A DNA stretch of 64,000 nucleotides from Kaistella flava (ex Peng et al. 2021) (GCF_015191005.1 NZ_CP040442.1:1674001-1738000), one strand, 5' to 3'; shown: positions 45,665-55,353, counted from the first letter of the stretch. Numbers and translations: made by a program. The notes: generated by a model from the sequence alone, not told the origin.

Positions 45665-46882
45665 ATGGCTTCATTAAAGTTTGTTTTAAGGCTTCAAAAA
45701 GAAGATAATACTGGCCACTACCCTATCTACATCCGCGTCATCAAAGATCGAAAAACCAAATTCATCACAACCGGCGTAAAATTAAAGGTAACAGAATGGG
45801 ATGAAGAAAACCAGAGAGTAAAAAAGAATCACCAAAACAGTGCACGGATAAATGCCCTGTTGCTGAAAAAACTTTCTGACGCTTCAGGAATGATTGCGGA
45901 TAGTGAACGGAAAACAAATAATATATCCGCAAGAAGACTAAAAGAAGCCATTAAGGGAAAACCAACAGTCAATTTCTTTGAATATGCCGATACAAGATTA
46001 AATAAACTGGCACTCACCCACTCGATCAGCACATGTCGGAACTATAAAATGGACATTAAAAAATTCGAAAATTATGTGAACACCCGTGACCTGGATTTCG
46101 AAGATATTACCGCTTTGCTTCTAAGCGACTACATCAATTACTTAAGAAAAGTAAGAGGCAACAGCACCAATACAATTATAGGATCTTTAAAGGCCCTTTC
46201 TCATATGTTTACAAGCGCAAACAATGAAGATTTGATTCCCGATACGCTTTTTCCCTTCAAAAAAATAAGGTTGAAAAAAGAAAGAGGAACCAGAACCTTC
46301 CTCGACAATGACCAACTTGAAAAGTTGAAAAACTATAAAATCGAATGGGCTGGAAAATGTGGAATATTCCGCGACATGTTCATTTTCGCAGTCTATGCAG
46401 GCGGATTAAGATTCAGTGATGTGGTGTCATTAAAATGGTCGGAATATGACCTGAAAGAACATCGGATTACAAAAACAATAAAAAAAACCAACCGACAGCA
46501 CCAGTTTAAAGTAGCCAGTAAAGCTTCAGAAATTATAGCAAAATACAAAAAGCAAAATTCCAATCCGGAACAATTTATTTTTCCTGTTTTGGAAGATGTT
46601 GCCTTCTTTGAAAAAAGTAAAGAAAATAAATCCAAAGAAATTGCCCGGGCAAACAGTTTGTGTGGTTTTCATTTAAGAAGATTGGGCAAAGAATTAAAAT
46701 TTCCTTTTAGTCTTACCTTTCACCTAAGCCGTCATACTTTTGCTACGAATGCATTGCGGAATGGGATGCGTATTGAATATGTAAGCAAGCTCATGGATCA
46801 TGGCGATATTAGTACAACCCAAATCTACGCGAAAATCATTTCCCACGAGTTGGATGATGCAGTCGACAAATATATTTACTAA
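45665..46882 (+). CDS. Tyrosine recombinase/integrase
   Basis: A 405-residue site-specific recombinase with an N-terminal arm-binding domain (about 1-95), a SAM-like core-binding domain (about 100-205) and a catalytic domain. Catalytic residues seen: R249 in G-G-L-R-F-S-D, H353-L-S-R356 and H379 in M-D-H-G, with nucleophile Y388 in T-Q-I-Y. It belongs to the Bacteroidota element integrases that combine an Arm-DNA-bind_5-like and a phage_int_SAM_5-like domain. It should integrate and excise the island. Confidence 0.95.
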   Translation: MASLKFVLRLQKEDNTGHYPIYIRVIKDRKTKFITTGVKLKVTEWDEENQRVKKNHQNSARINALLLKKLSDASGMIADSERKTNNISARRLKEAIKGKPTVNFFEYADTRLNKLALTHSISTCRNYKMDIKKFENYVNTRDLDFEDITALLLSDYINYLRKVRGNSTNTIIGSLKALSHMFTSANNEDLIPDTLFPFKKIRLKKERGTRTFLDNDQLEKLKNYKIEWAGKCGIFRDMFIFAVYAGGLRFSDVVSLKWSEYDLKEHRITKTIKKTNRQHQFKVASKASEIIAKYKKQNSNPEQFIFPVLEDVAFFEKSKENKSKEIARANSLCGFHLRRLGKELKFPFSLTFHLSRHTFATNALRNGMRIEYVSKLMDHGDISTTQIYAKIISHELDDAVDKYIY

Positions 46883-47142
46883 TGCCTACTCTCAGTACAA
46901 TATATTGATGCACAGTAACTCATAACATTTCGGATTAAGACTACCGCCGAGTTCTTTTACCTTTTCTTTATAAAAGAAATGCAATACTTTGCATGTAATT
47001 TCCTATTTTAGCATCTTGATGAAAATAAATAAAAAAATTAATGAATAATTGAAAGATGTTGAATGATTTTTGTGAATTAGCGACCTATTAAGAAATATGA
47101 TTTATTGATTTGTAATTTAATATTTAAAAAACGATTTCAGCT

Positions 47143-48039
47143 ATGATGCAAAATTTTCTCTTGAAGGAAGTTGCTACATTCGAGCAATTTTCGTCGGTAA
47201 AAGTCTCAAAAGACTTCAACCCTTTATTTGATATTGAAAAAAAATCCAAACAGTCATTAAATGATTATTGTCAATGCTTGATTGACCGCTCATTTTCCAT
47301 CACTCATTCGCAGATCCCAGAGTTTATATGTCACCATTGTACATTGGTAGCAGATCCAGTTTCATGGCTCAACAAATTCGAAAAATTATTGTCTCTAAAT
47401 GATGAACTCTTCATTGGTGCACGGAATCACAACAGACACGTGAAATTCATGGTTAGCATTGAAACCAAACGAAATAAAATTCTGGATGAAATTTCCAGCC
47501 ACTTAAAAACTAAACCGGCGAAAAAACATATCAATGCTGAAAGTGACGATCGGTACTTTTCTTTCTATGAACTGAAACAAGATTTGATGGCGCTATGTTG
47601 TGATGATGACAAAATCGTTTTACTCACCAAAGAAAAATTTGATTATCAGCAGTCTAATATTGAGTTTCTAAACATCAATACTTTAGAATATGATAAACAG
47701 TGCGATAAAGAAATTGAGCATATTTTAGCACTTCAGGTCTTACAGTATGAAATAGCAAAGAAAATAGCAGAAAAGCCACCCTCGGAATATCTAATGGAAA
47801 AAATAACCCTCCATGGTCCGTTGAATATTATTACCAATGCCTTCAAACAAATGATGACCTCAGTGCAGCCAACCGGCAAACCTTATATCAGGAAACGGAT
47901 TAAAGAAGTAGCTGATTTTCTAGCGGACAACTTCGTAGATGAAAACGGAAATCCTCTTTCTAAAGAAACTTTACAAACGTACTTATCACCAGGCCGAAAT
48001 GACAAGGATCCAAACTCCGACGTTATGATTAAGTTCTAG
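47143..48039 (+). CDS. Hypothetical mobile-element protein
   Basis: A 298-residue protein without a recognised domain. It contains a C-H-H-C cluster (I-C-H-H-C near residue 65, with C44 upstream) that could bind zinc, and a C-terminal part (P-Y-I-R-K-R-I-K-E-V-A-D-F-L-A-D-N-F...K-E-T-L-Q-T-Y-L-S-P) reminiscent of a helical DNA- or RNA-binding segment. Position between integrase and excisionase-like genes suggests a regulatory or mobilisation role in the element, comparable to RteC-type proteins by place only. The AATCGGAC repeat array begins at its stop codon. Confidence 0.7.
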   Translation: MMQNFLLKEVATFEQFSSVKVSKDFNPLFDIEKKSKQSLNDYCQCLIDRSFSITHSQIPEFICHHCTLVADPVSWLNKFEKLLSLNDELFIGARNHNRHVKFMVSIETKRNKILDEISSHLKTKPAKKHINAESDDRYFSFYELKQDLMALCCDDDKIVLLTKEKFDYQQSNIEFLNINTLEYDKQCDKEIEHILALQVLQYEIAKKIAEKPPSEYLMEKITLHGPLNIITNAFKQMMTSVQPTGKPYIRKRIKEVADFLADNFVDENGNPLSKETLQTYLSPGRNDKDPNSDVMIKF

Positions 48040-48135
48040 TCCGATTACCAAACACTTGTTTAATTCTACAACATGCTAAAGTCCAATTAGTTGCAAATTA
48101 TTTAGTCCAATCGGACTAAATCGGACCAATCGGAC
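48039..48135 (+). promoter_or_regulatory. AATCGGAC repeat array upstream of the excisionase-like gene
   Basis: AATCGGAC stands at 48109, 48119 and 48128 (spacing 10 and 9 bp) and once inverted at 48039-48046, with a variant GTCCAATT near 48081. TTTAGTCC and GGACTAAA (48101-48120) also form a palindrome with a 4-bp centre. Helical-turn spacing on one face of DNA is typical of an operator or iteron cluster, here just before the HTH gene at 48185. Confidence 0.6.
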
Positions 48136-48184
48136 TTTTTTCTTTTTTCAACCTTTGCTTCATAATCTTAAAACCAATAAAATT

Positions 48185-48466
48185 ATGGAAGCAATTATCT
48201 TATCCAAAGATCAGTTCAACGAACTAATCTCTAAAATTGAGCACATTTCAGACAAGCTCAATTCCACCAGAACTGCCAGAACAGAAACCTATCTCAACAA
48301 TAAACAGTTCATGGAAATGCTGGGCGTTTCTTTGCGTACCGCTCAGTCTTGGCGTGATGAAGGAAAGATCACCTTCTCCCAGGTTGGCAATAAAATCTAC
48401 TACAAGCTTTCAGATGTAGAAAAGTTCATCCAGGAATACCGAAACGCTGCCTTTGCAAAGAAATAG
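48185..48466 (+). CDS. Excisionase-like helix-turn-helix protein
   Basis: A 93-residue protein with a C-terminal winged helix (about 38-85: L-N-N-K-Q-F-M-E-M-L-G-V-S-L-R-T-A-Q-S-W-R-D...I-Y-Y-K) of the MerR-like/HTH_17 group used by excisionases and element regulators. The ATG at 48185 follows the AATCGGAC array, which it may bind to control excision or its own gene. Ends with a clear terminator. Confidence 0.85.
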   Translation: MEAIILSKDQFNELISKIEHISDKLNSTRTARTETYLNNKQFMEMLGVSLRTAQSWRDEGKITFSQVGNKIYYKLSDVEKFIQEYRNAAFAKK

Positions 48467-48494
48467 ATTCCTGCAGCACTAAATTTTAGTTTAC

Positions 48495-48521
48495 AAAGCC
48501 CATGCTTCTGCTTTGGGCTTT
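48495..48521 (+). terminator. Terminator of the excisionase-like gene
   Basis: AAAGCCC (48495-48501) pairs with GGGCTTT (48515-48521), followed by TTTTT. 28 bp after the stop at 48466. Confidence 0.85.
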
Positions 48522-48560
48522 TTTCAAACCTCGCACTTCTAACCTATAAACTCTACAAAA

Positions 48561-50741
48561 ATGAAATCAACCTTATTCACAAATTTCAATGAAGTTGTTG
48601 AAAACAAAGACATCCTGAAAATATTAGATGATATTAAATCAGGCCTTTACATAAATCCTATTACTTACCTTAGAAAATCACTTGCCGATAATAAAATGGA
48701 AGCTGCAGAAAGAGCCAAGAAATCACTGCCAGCATTCACACCTTCTGCAACATTTAAAGGAGGTAGAAAAATGGAATTTCTAACCAACTATACCGGCTTA
48801 ATGGTCTTGGATATCGATAAACTAACTACCGAAAAACTGAAAGAGTGTCAATCCAAAATACAGGAAGATGAAAACGTTTTTGCTTCGTTTATCAGTCCTT
48901 CTGGAAATGGCCTGAAAATTTTGGTAAAAGTAGCATCTGGAAAAAATGAGCATAAAGAAACTTTCCGGAAACTTCAAACCTATTTCGAAGAATTATTATC
49001 CGTAGAAATTGACAAATCAGGAAAAGATATCACCAGGTTATGTTTCGTTTCGTTCGATCCAGCGTTATATCTGAACGAAAATTTCACCGTCTTTACAACG
49101 ATTCAGAAACAGTCTTCGCCAGAAGATAATCACAATGCTCCAATATCCAGCATCAAACATAAGCCACCCATCAATTATGATTTATTATATACCCACACTG
49201 TTAGTTTCACCGAAAAAAAAGAATCATTTGTGGACGGTAACAGAAATAATTTCGTCTTCCAGTTAGCGAATAATCTCAACAGGAAAGGGATTCCAGAATC
49301 AATGGCTTTGGGCTATATTTTAGCAGATTATGATTACAACAGTCAGGAAGTTGCCACCGCTGTGAAATCTGCTTATGCAAATACTTCTGAATTTAGTTCA
49401 GACACTTTTCATCCTCAGAAAAAACCAATAAAATCAGAGCAATCTACGGGAGTAAAAAAAATTGAAGGTGAATCGTCCGAGCCAAAAACTACAGATGGTA
49501 ATTTTAGTGACGATGAAGATGAACAGCCTTCATACATCGATAAGTTAGAAAACTTCCTCAACAACCGTTATAACTTCCGCTACAATATTGTTTTGGGAAA
49601 ACTCGAATACAAAACGCTGCGCGCTTCAAAGTGGAAGCACATGACGGACTTTGCAGAAAATTCCCTTCTACGTGAAATCTTAAAAGCAAAAGTAAAATGC
49701 AGTATTAATTCACTTCGGAATCTTTTGCACTCGGACTTCTGCGAAATATTTGATCCTTTCTTAAACTATTTTGAGAACAATCCTGATGTTTCAGAAGAAA
49801 CCGACTGGATAGAGAAACTTGCCGATACCGTAACCACTACAAAACAGGATCTTTGGCGAAACTGTTTTAAAAAATGGTTCGTAGCAATGGTCGCTTGTGT
49901 TTTAGATGAAAAGCAGGTCAATCAAACCGTTATAGTATTTTCAGGAAAGCAGGGACTGGGTAAAACTACCTGGGTTGAAAAACTAATGCCACAACCTCTA
50001 AAAGAATATATTTTCTCCGGCACCATCAATCCCAACAACAAAGACACATTAATTCACTTGGCAGAATGCATGCTCATCAATCTGGACGAACTCGAAAATC
50101 TAAACCGTACCGAAATAGGTTCCCTCAAAGAACTGATCACCAAAACCCACATCAGAATGCGTAAAGCCTACGGCCATAATAACGAAAACATGCCACGAAG
50201 AGCCAGCTTCGCTGGCTCAGTTAACACCGCACAGTTTCTAAATGATACCACCGGCTCACGCCGCTTCCTTTGTTTTGAAGTCGAACACATCGAATATACA
50301 CACGATATCGATATCAATAAAGTTTATGCCCAAGCCTCAAAATTAAAAAAAGAAGGGTTCCGCCATTGGTTCAATCAAGAAGAAACAAAAGAAATCAATG
50401 CCAATAACGAACAGTATCAATTAAAATCGCCTGAAGAAGAGCTACTTCTGACTTGGTTTGAACCTGCAGATAGACAGAATGCAACCTACTTTTTCAATAC
50501 AACACAAATAGCACAGGTATTAGCAAGCAGAGCGAATTTAAATGTCACAGATACTTCAGTTCGTAAAATTGGTATGGCTTTAAAGAAGCATGGTTTTACT
50601 AGAATCTCTAAGAATAAGATTTACGTTTATCCAATTTTATTAAAAGAGTTCGATGATGTTGATCGGGAAAATAAGAATTCAGGTACTTCCATACTTAGTC
50701 CAATAAAACAAGAAAAGATACCTTACAATCTTGAAAATTAA
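48561..50741 (+). CDS. Primase-helicase of the mobile element (BT4734-like + VirE/VapE P-loop)
   Basis: A 726-residue replication-type protein. Residues about 40-180 match the BT4734/BF3469 domain (F-T-P-S-A-T-F-K-G-G-R...M-V-L-D-I-D-K-L), an archaeo-eukaryotic-primase-like fold. A PriCT-like helical stretch follows (about 215-280), then a VirE/VapE ATPase: Walker A G-K-Q-G-L-G-K468-T-T and Walker B N-L-D509-E510. The C-terminal 90 residues look like a winged helix. Such proteins replicate or initiate integrative islands and satellites. Co-oriented with the recombinase module. Confidence 0.88.
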   Translation: MKSTLFTNFNEVVENKDILKILDDIKSGLYINPITYLRKSLADNKMEAAERAKKSLPAFTPSATFKGGRKMEFLTNYTGLMVLDIDKLTTEKLKECQSKIQEDENVFASFISPSGNGLKILVKVASGKNEHKETFRKLQTYFEELLSVEIDKSGKDITRLCFVSFDPALYLNENFTVFTTIQKQSSPEDNHNAPISSIKHKPPINYDLLYTHTVSFTEKKESFVDGNRNNFVFQLANNLNRKGIPESMALGYILADYDYNSQEVATAVKSAYANTSEFSSDTFHPQKKPIKSEQSTGVKKIEGESSEPKTTDGNFSDDEDEQPSYIDKLENFLNNRYNFRYNIVLGKLEYKTLRASKWKHMTDFAENSLLREILKAKVKCSINSLRNLLHSDFCEIFDPFLNYFENNPDVSEETDWIEKLADTVTTTKQDLWRNCFKKWFVAMVACVLDEKQVNQTVIVFSGKQGLGKTTWVEKLMPQPLKEYIFSGTINPNNKDTLIHLAECMLINLDELENLNRTEIGSLKELITKTHIRMRKAYGHNNENMPRRASFAGSVNTAQFLNDTTGSRRFLCFEVEHIEYTHDIDINKVYAQASKLKKEGFRHWFNQEETKEINANNEQYQLKSPEEELLLTWFEPADRQNATYFFNTTQIAQVLASRANLNVTDTSVRKIGMALKKHGFTRISKNKIYVYPILLKEFDDVDRENKNSGTSILSPIKQEKIPYNLEN

Positions 50742-51370
50742 GAGCAGGTAAATTACTGCACTCTTTTTCTTTTATATAAAGTCTTTTTGGGAAGTAAGTG
50801 GAGTAAGTGAAATTTCAGTAAACAAATTTAATTTTTTCTCTCTTGAGAAAATTATGCTGAAATAGACCATTCCAATGCAAAGGGCGCTACGCCCTTTGTT
50901 ACTTTGCACTTATATACTTGTATAATATAGTTTTTTTTATAACCACAAAATAAATTATTCTTTTTGCGGAAATTCAGTTACTTACTTACTCTATGATATG
51001 TTTCGTCTTCTTTCTTCCGTTTGCTCAATACTTAATAATATCTTAATTTATTTTTCGCACTTTATTAATTATCGACTTTATTTTTATTTTAAACTCATTT
51101 TATTTAAAAATTCACCGCTTTTTCTTTTGCGTTATTTTTACTTATAACTAATTGCTGGTCAATGGAAGTCGAACGTAGCTTCCTATTTATCACTACAGTA
51201 TTTCCAAATTCGTTATTGTTTTAAAATAAGCTTGTGATTTTTATCTTAATTTTCTATTCACCTATTATTCAAAAAAGGTTTAAACTGCACCGTTTTTTAT
51301 CTGCGCTAATTTTTTCTTAATTACTTCATTTCGTATATTTACGGTCATTAATATTCACTATAATTACGCA
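50742..51370. other. 629-bp structured intergenic region between replication and cargo genes
   Basis: No gene seen. It contains an imperfect terminator-like hairpin for the primase gene (50741-50764, then TTTTT), a perfect hairpin AAAGGGCGCTACGCCCTTT (50879-50897), and flanking imperfect inverted repeats rich in TAAGTG/CTTAC (50794-50816 and 50969-50989). This arrangement could be an origin or a structured RNA; it could equally be only a terminator plus promoter for the cargo operon. Confidence 0.45.
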
Positions 51371-53323
51371 ATGCAGATTTTCCACAAAATAAATCCTTTT
51401 CTATTTACACTTTTTAATGTTGCCGAAGGCGATATCTCAGGCCTTACTGCTTCTATTAAAAGTTTTTACACACTTGATGGTATAGTCCCTTCTGTAAAAG
51501 AAGATAATGACATTATAAGTGTTACGGTAGATTTTTCAACACTATTTATAGATACACGTAAATATAATGAACTAATCTCTTTATGTGAGTCACGTAAATT
51601 CCAAGATGCATATCCAATTGCTGTTGAGCTTTGCCACAACAATAAATCAAATTCTGATTTATTCCGTATTAAAGGTCAAATTGAATCAGAACTGGGTGAA
51701 ACTGATAAAGCGATAGATTCCCTAATCGATTCATTACGATGGGATCCTAAAAATGCTTATGCACTAATTATGATGGGTAATATTTTTGCGCGCGATAAGG
51801 ATGATATTGATACAGCTATGAAATACTACAATCAAGCTACTATTGTAGATCCTGATGATAATATTTCACTGAATAATATAGGCGCTAATCTTTTAGCCTT
51901 GAAAAGATATGATGAAGCCGAGAAATACTTTGAAAAAGCACAATCGATTAATCCTAATTATCCCAATACTATTTATGCTTTAGGGCGTTTAGCGTTTATA
52001 AGAGGTGATAATTCTAAAGCATTTGATCTAGCATTAAAAAGTGTTCAGTTAAACAAATTGAAGGATGAATTATATCAAAATTCTGTACATCTCATTGGAG
52101 AAATATCTGAAATGATTATTAATTCTAAAAAATCAGAAAAAATTCTTGCAGATTTTACGAAACATATAGAAGAAATTTCAGACAAAGGAATCGAGATTGA
52201 AGTAGACAATTCGATACCAACTGCAGCTAAAGTTGAAGTTGCAGAAAACCACAATAGAAATTATCATTTAATCAAATATAAATCAAGATATCCTGGTGTT
52301 TTACATTTAATTCTTCATGAACTAACTCATATTGAACTAGCATCTGAGGCAAGGTTAATTACCGAAAATAAATTGTTCTTATCTACCAATGAGGGTAGAT
52401 TAAAATTTTTGACCAGGTATAATGAATATTGTATAGGACTTCAGAAGAAAGGCTACTCTGAAGAATCAATTAGTAATGTTATAAATAGTTTATTCGACGG
52501 CCTTAATAGACAGATTTACAACGCTCCGATAGATTTATTTATTGAAGATCGCATATTTAATAATTTCCCCACATTCAGGCCAGTCCAGTTTACATCTCTC
52601 TTGACGATGCTTCTTGAAGGTTTGGATGCCGTTACAAGAAAGGAAGTTGTGGAATTGACTGATTCCGAAATTCTTTCCAAATCAAAGATTTACAATCTTA
52701 TTAATGCGTTTCAATTCAGAGATTTATTCGGTATTGATTTCACAAAACAGTTTAGTGCGTCACACTCGGAATTAGTTCAGGCAAAAAAACTCTACGATGA
52801 ATATATTGAGTATAAGGATGACAAACAACCAGGAGAAGAATATGAATTAATTCAGAATTGGGGTAATGACCTTAAATTGGATAATTATTTTCAGTTGATT
52901 CATGAAGATGAGTATTATAAAACAAAGATTCCTACAGATGATTTGTCCTTCACAGAAAATATAGATCCTGATACAGAGGCAAATCAGCAGATTGAAATGC
53001 ACAACTTTCTCGAAAATCACTTAGATGATGATTTAAATCCAGCAGTTATGATGTATATGGTTGGTGCTTTAAAATATTTTAAAAATAAGTCTGCTTCAGA
53101 AATAAAACAAACTGCGTTTGAAATTGCCACATTAGGTATAAATGGTATTAACCCTGGTAAGAAAAAAGGATACTCAGTACAATCCATAAAAGGAAGCGAT
53201 TTTAGTGGTTACCAAATGCTTGCCTACTATTATGTTAGTTGGGCATTATCAGCACCGCAATTACTTCCGGAATTAAAATTACCTTTTGATAAAGAATATA
53301 ATTCTGCTAAAAACTTTATATAG
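51371..53323 (+). CDS. TPR protein with zinc-metallopeptidase motif, defence-operon candidate
   Basis: A 650-residue protein. Residues about 55-240 form at least four TPR repeats (L-F-R-I-K-G-Q-I-E-S...; A-L-I-M-M-G-N-I-F-A; I-G-A-N-L-L-A-L-K-R-Y-D-E-A-E-K-Y-F-E-K-A). Then comes H316-E-L-T-H320 with E392 in I-E-D-R as a plausible third zinc ligand, the gluzincin pattern. The C-terminal 240 residues match nothing I know. It opens a tight operon (8 bp to the MazG-like gene, 3 bp more to GIY-YIG/DUF2075). TPR sensing coupled to a protease is a common defence theme; its role here is inferred. Confidence 0.75.
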   Translation: MQIFHKINPFLFTLFNVAEGDISGLTASIKSFYTLDGIVPSVKEDNDIISVTVDFSTLFIDTRKYNELISLCESRKFQDAYPIAVELCHNNKSNSDLFRIKGQIESELGETDKAIDSLIDSLRWDPKNAYALIMMGNIFARDKDDIDTAMKYYNQATIVDPDDNISLNNIGANLLALKRYDEAEKYFEKAQSINPNYPNTIYALGRLAFIRGDNSKAFDLALKSVQLNKLKDELYQNSVHLIGEISEMIINSKKSEKILADFTKHIEEISDKGIEIEVDNSIPTAAKVEVAENHNRNYHLIKYKSRYPGVLHLILHELTHIELASEARLITENKLFLSTNEGRLKFLTRYNEYCIGLQKKGYSEESISNVINSLFDGLNRQIYNAPIDLFIEDRIFNNFPTFRPVQFTSLLTMLLEGLDAVTRKEVVELTDSEILSKSKIYNLINAFQFRDLFGIDFTKQFSASHSELVQAKKLYDEYIEYKDDKQPGEEYELIQNWGNDLKLDNYFQLIHEDEYYKTKIPTDDLSFTENIDPDTEANQQIEMHNFLENHLDDDLNPAVMMYMVGALKYFKNKSASEIKQTAFEIATLGINGINPGKKKGYSVQSIKGSDFSGYQMLAYYYVSWALSAPQLLPELKLPFDKEYNSAKNFI

Positions 53324-53331
53324 AAATAATT

Positions 53332-53661
53332 ATGTCAGAAATTTCAGAACTTACAGAAAAAATCAAAGCCTTTAACAAAGAGAGAGATTGGGACCAATTT
53401 CATAATCCTAAAGATTTGGCGATTGCTTTAAATATTGAGACATCTGAATTATTAGAAATATATTTATGGAACCGTAATGAAGATGTTAATATTAATAAAG
53501 TAAAGGAAGAGTTAGCTGACATTTTTACATATGCATTAAATCTTGCAGATAAGTATAATTTGAATGTACGAGAAATTATTGAAGATAAATTAAAAATAAA
53601 TGCTTTAAAATATCCTATCAATAAGGCCAAAGGCTCAAGTAAGAAGTATAATAATTTATAA
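53332..53661 (+). CDS. MazG-like nucleotide pyrophosphohydrolase
   Basis: A 109-residue all-alpha NTP pyrophosphohydrolase of the MazG/RS21-C6 type. The start F-N-K-E-R-D-W-D-Q-F-H-N-P-K-D-L-A-I-A-L is the dCTPase-like signature; metal-binding acids are E36, E39, E60 and D63 (E-x-x-E...E-x-x-D). It hydrolyses (d)NTPs to NMP and pyrophosphate. Sandwiched between the TPR-metallopeptidase and helicase genes with gaps of 8 and 3 bp, so it belongs to that operon. Confidence 0.92.
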   Translation: MSEISELTEKIKAFNKERDWDQFHNPKDLAIALNIETSELLEIYLWNRNEDVNINKVKEELADIFTYALNLADKYNLNVREIIEDKLKINALKYPINKAKGSSKKYNNL

Positions 53662-53664
53662 CAT

Positions 53665-55353
53665 ATGGCTTTTGAATTAACAAATTTTTCATTGGATAAC
53701 TATTTGTTTGACAAAACCTATTTGTACAAACTAAATGATAATACATACTTTTCAAACAATTTTCCGATCGTATATATTATTTATGATACGGGGAAAAAAA
53801 TTGCATATGTAGGTGAATCAGCAAATGGTACAGGTAGAATTTCTAACCATCTTTCAAATCCTTTAAAAAACCATTTGAAATACATTTTCATCATATCAAG
53901 TCCATTATTTAATAAATCAGCAACACTTGATATTGAATCTAATCTCATTAAATATATCGCTGCAGATGGTAACTTTTCATTACTAAATGGTAATGCGGGT
54001 TTAGTCGAACATAATTATTATCAGCGTAATTTTTATTTTGAAGTTTTTGAAAATATTTGGGAAAAACTAAAACTTGAAAAAGTTGTTGTTAAAGATATTC
54101 TGGCAATCGATAACTCAGATCTATTTAAGTATTCTCCGTACAAATCACTTTCGATAGACCAGAAATTGGCAGTTCGGGAATATTTGCAGATTTTACTTTC
54201 TAACGAAAAGAGCACAACTTTTATTAAAGGTTCTGCAGGTACAGGAAAAACTGTTGTTGCTGTTTATTTGATGAAACTTTTATTAACTAAATTTGATGTC
54301 GAAGATTATGAAGATAATGAATCTGAGGACATTATAGAATTAGAACTTGCACAAAAAGTACAAAATAAATACTCTAGCTTAAAAATTGCCTTTGTTGTTC
54401 CGATGAAATCTTTACGAGAAACTTTAAAAAATGTTTTTGCAAATATTCGTGGATTAAAGAAAAGCATGGTCATTTCTCCAATTGAAGCCTCAAAAAATGA
54501 GTATGACATATTGTTAGTCGATGAATCTCACCGCTTAAAAAGAAGGAAATCAATAACGGGCTATGGCGATTTTGATAAAACCAACAGACGTTTAGGTTTC
54601 GATAATACCGGTACCGAATTGGATTGGATTTTAGTTAAAAGTAAAAATCAATTATTCTTTTACGATTCTAAACAATCGGTCCGGCCAGCTGACGTTTTAG
54701 AAGAGGATTTTGAACTTATCAGAAATGCACCAGGTACTTTTAATCTTGAATTAAAATCACAATTACGAGTTCAAGGTGGTTTGGATTATATTAAATTTGT
54801 TCATGCCTTGATGAATTCGGAATCTCCACATTTACACGGTCCTGCCCTGCATGAAAAATATGACCTGCGGCTCTATAATTCACTTGCACATTTAGTTGAG
54901 GATCTTGGTCAGCAAGAAAAAAAATATGGTCTCTGTAGGCTCGTTGCAGGATATTCATGGGAATGGACTTCTAGGTACGATGAACAACCTGATACTATTA
55001 TTGATGGCATTCCTTTATTTTGGAACAGAGTTCCATCAGATTGGATAAATTCAACAAAAGCCATGAATGAAATGGGATGTATTCATACGACTCAGGGTTA
55101 TGACTTGAATTACTCCGGTGTTATTTTCGGGAATGAAATAATTTTCAATAAAGAAACTAATAGAATAGAAATTGATAAGGCAAAATATTTTGATAAGAAA
55201 GGTAAACAAGGTATTGACAACCAAAATGAGTTACACCAATATATTTTAAATATTTATACAACTTTGATGTTTCGTGGCATTAAAGGTACATATGTATATG
55301 TCTGTGATGACAATTTAAGAAAGTATTTTGCAAAGTACATAAATGTACACTGA
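53665..55353 (+). CDS. GIY-YIG nuclease fused to DUF2075 (UvrD-like) helicase
   Basis: A 562-residue fusion. The N-terminal about 110 residues have the GIY-YIG order: V-Y-I-I-Y (36-40), A-Y-V-G-E (47-51), R58, H62, E91 and N108. A DUF2075 superfamily-1 helicase follows: Walker A G-S-A-G-T-G-K195-T and Walker B L-L-V-D286-E287-S-H, then S-Q-L-R-V-Q-G-G and the late motif T-T-Q-G-Y-D-L. Nuclease-helicase fusions of this type occur in defence islands. Last gene of the operon. Confidence 0.85.
   Translation: MAFELTNFSLDNYLFDKTYLYKLNDNTYFSNNFPIVYIIYDTGKKIAYVGESANGTGRISNHLSNPLKNHLKYIFIISSPLFNKSATLDIESNLIKYIAADGNFSLLNGNAGLVEHNYYQRNFYFEVFENIWEKLKLEKVVVKDILAIDNSDLFKYSPYKSLSIDQKLAVREYLQILLSNEKSTTFIKGSAGTGKTVVAVYLMKLLLTKFDVEDYEDNESEDIIELELAQKVQNKYSSLKIAFVVPMKSLRETLKNVFANIRGLKKSMVISPIEASKNEYDILLVDESHRLKRRKSITGYGDFDKTNRRLGFDNTGTELDWILVKSKNQLFFYDSKQSVRPADVLEEDFELIRNAPGTFNLELKSQLRVQGGLDYIKFVHALMNSESPHLHGPALHEKYDLRLYNSLAHLVEDLGQQEKKYGLCRLVAGYSWEWTSRYDEQPDTIIDGIPLFWNRVPSDWINSTKAMNEMGCIHTTQGYDLNYSGVIFGNEIIFNKETNRIEIDKAKYFDKKGKQGIDNQNELHQYILNIYTTLMFRGIKGTYVYVCDDNLRKYFAKYINVH

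Noticed and set aside
48109..48135. CRISPR-like repeat array
   Set aside because: Units are 8 bp with 1-2 bp spacers and no cas genes; it is an operator or iteron cluster.
50792..50810. Simple sequence microsatellite from TAAGTG repeats
   Set aside because: Only two imperfect units; the inverted partner at 50969-50989 makes a structural role more likely.
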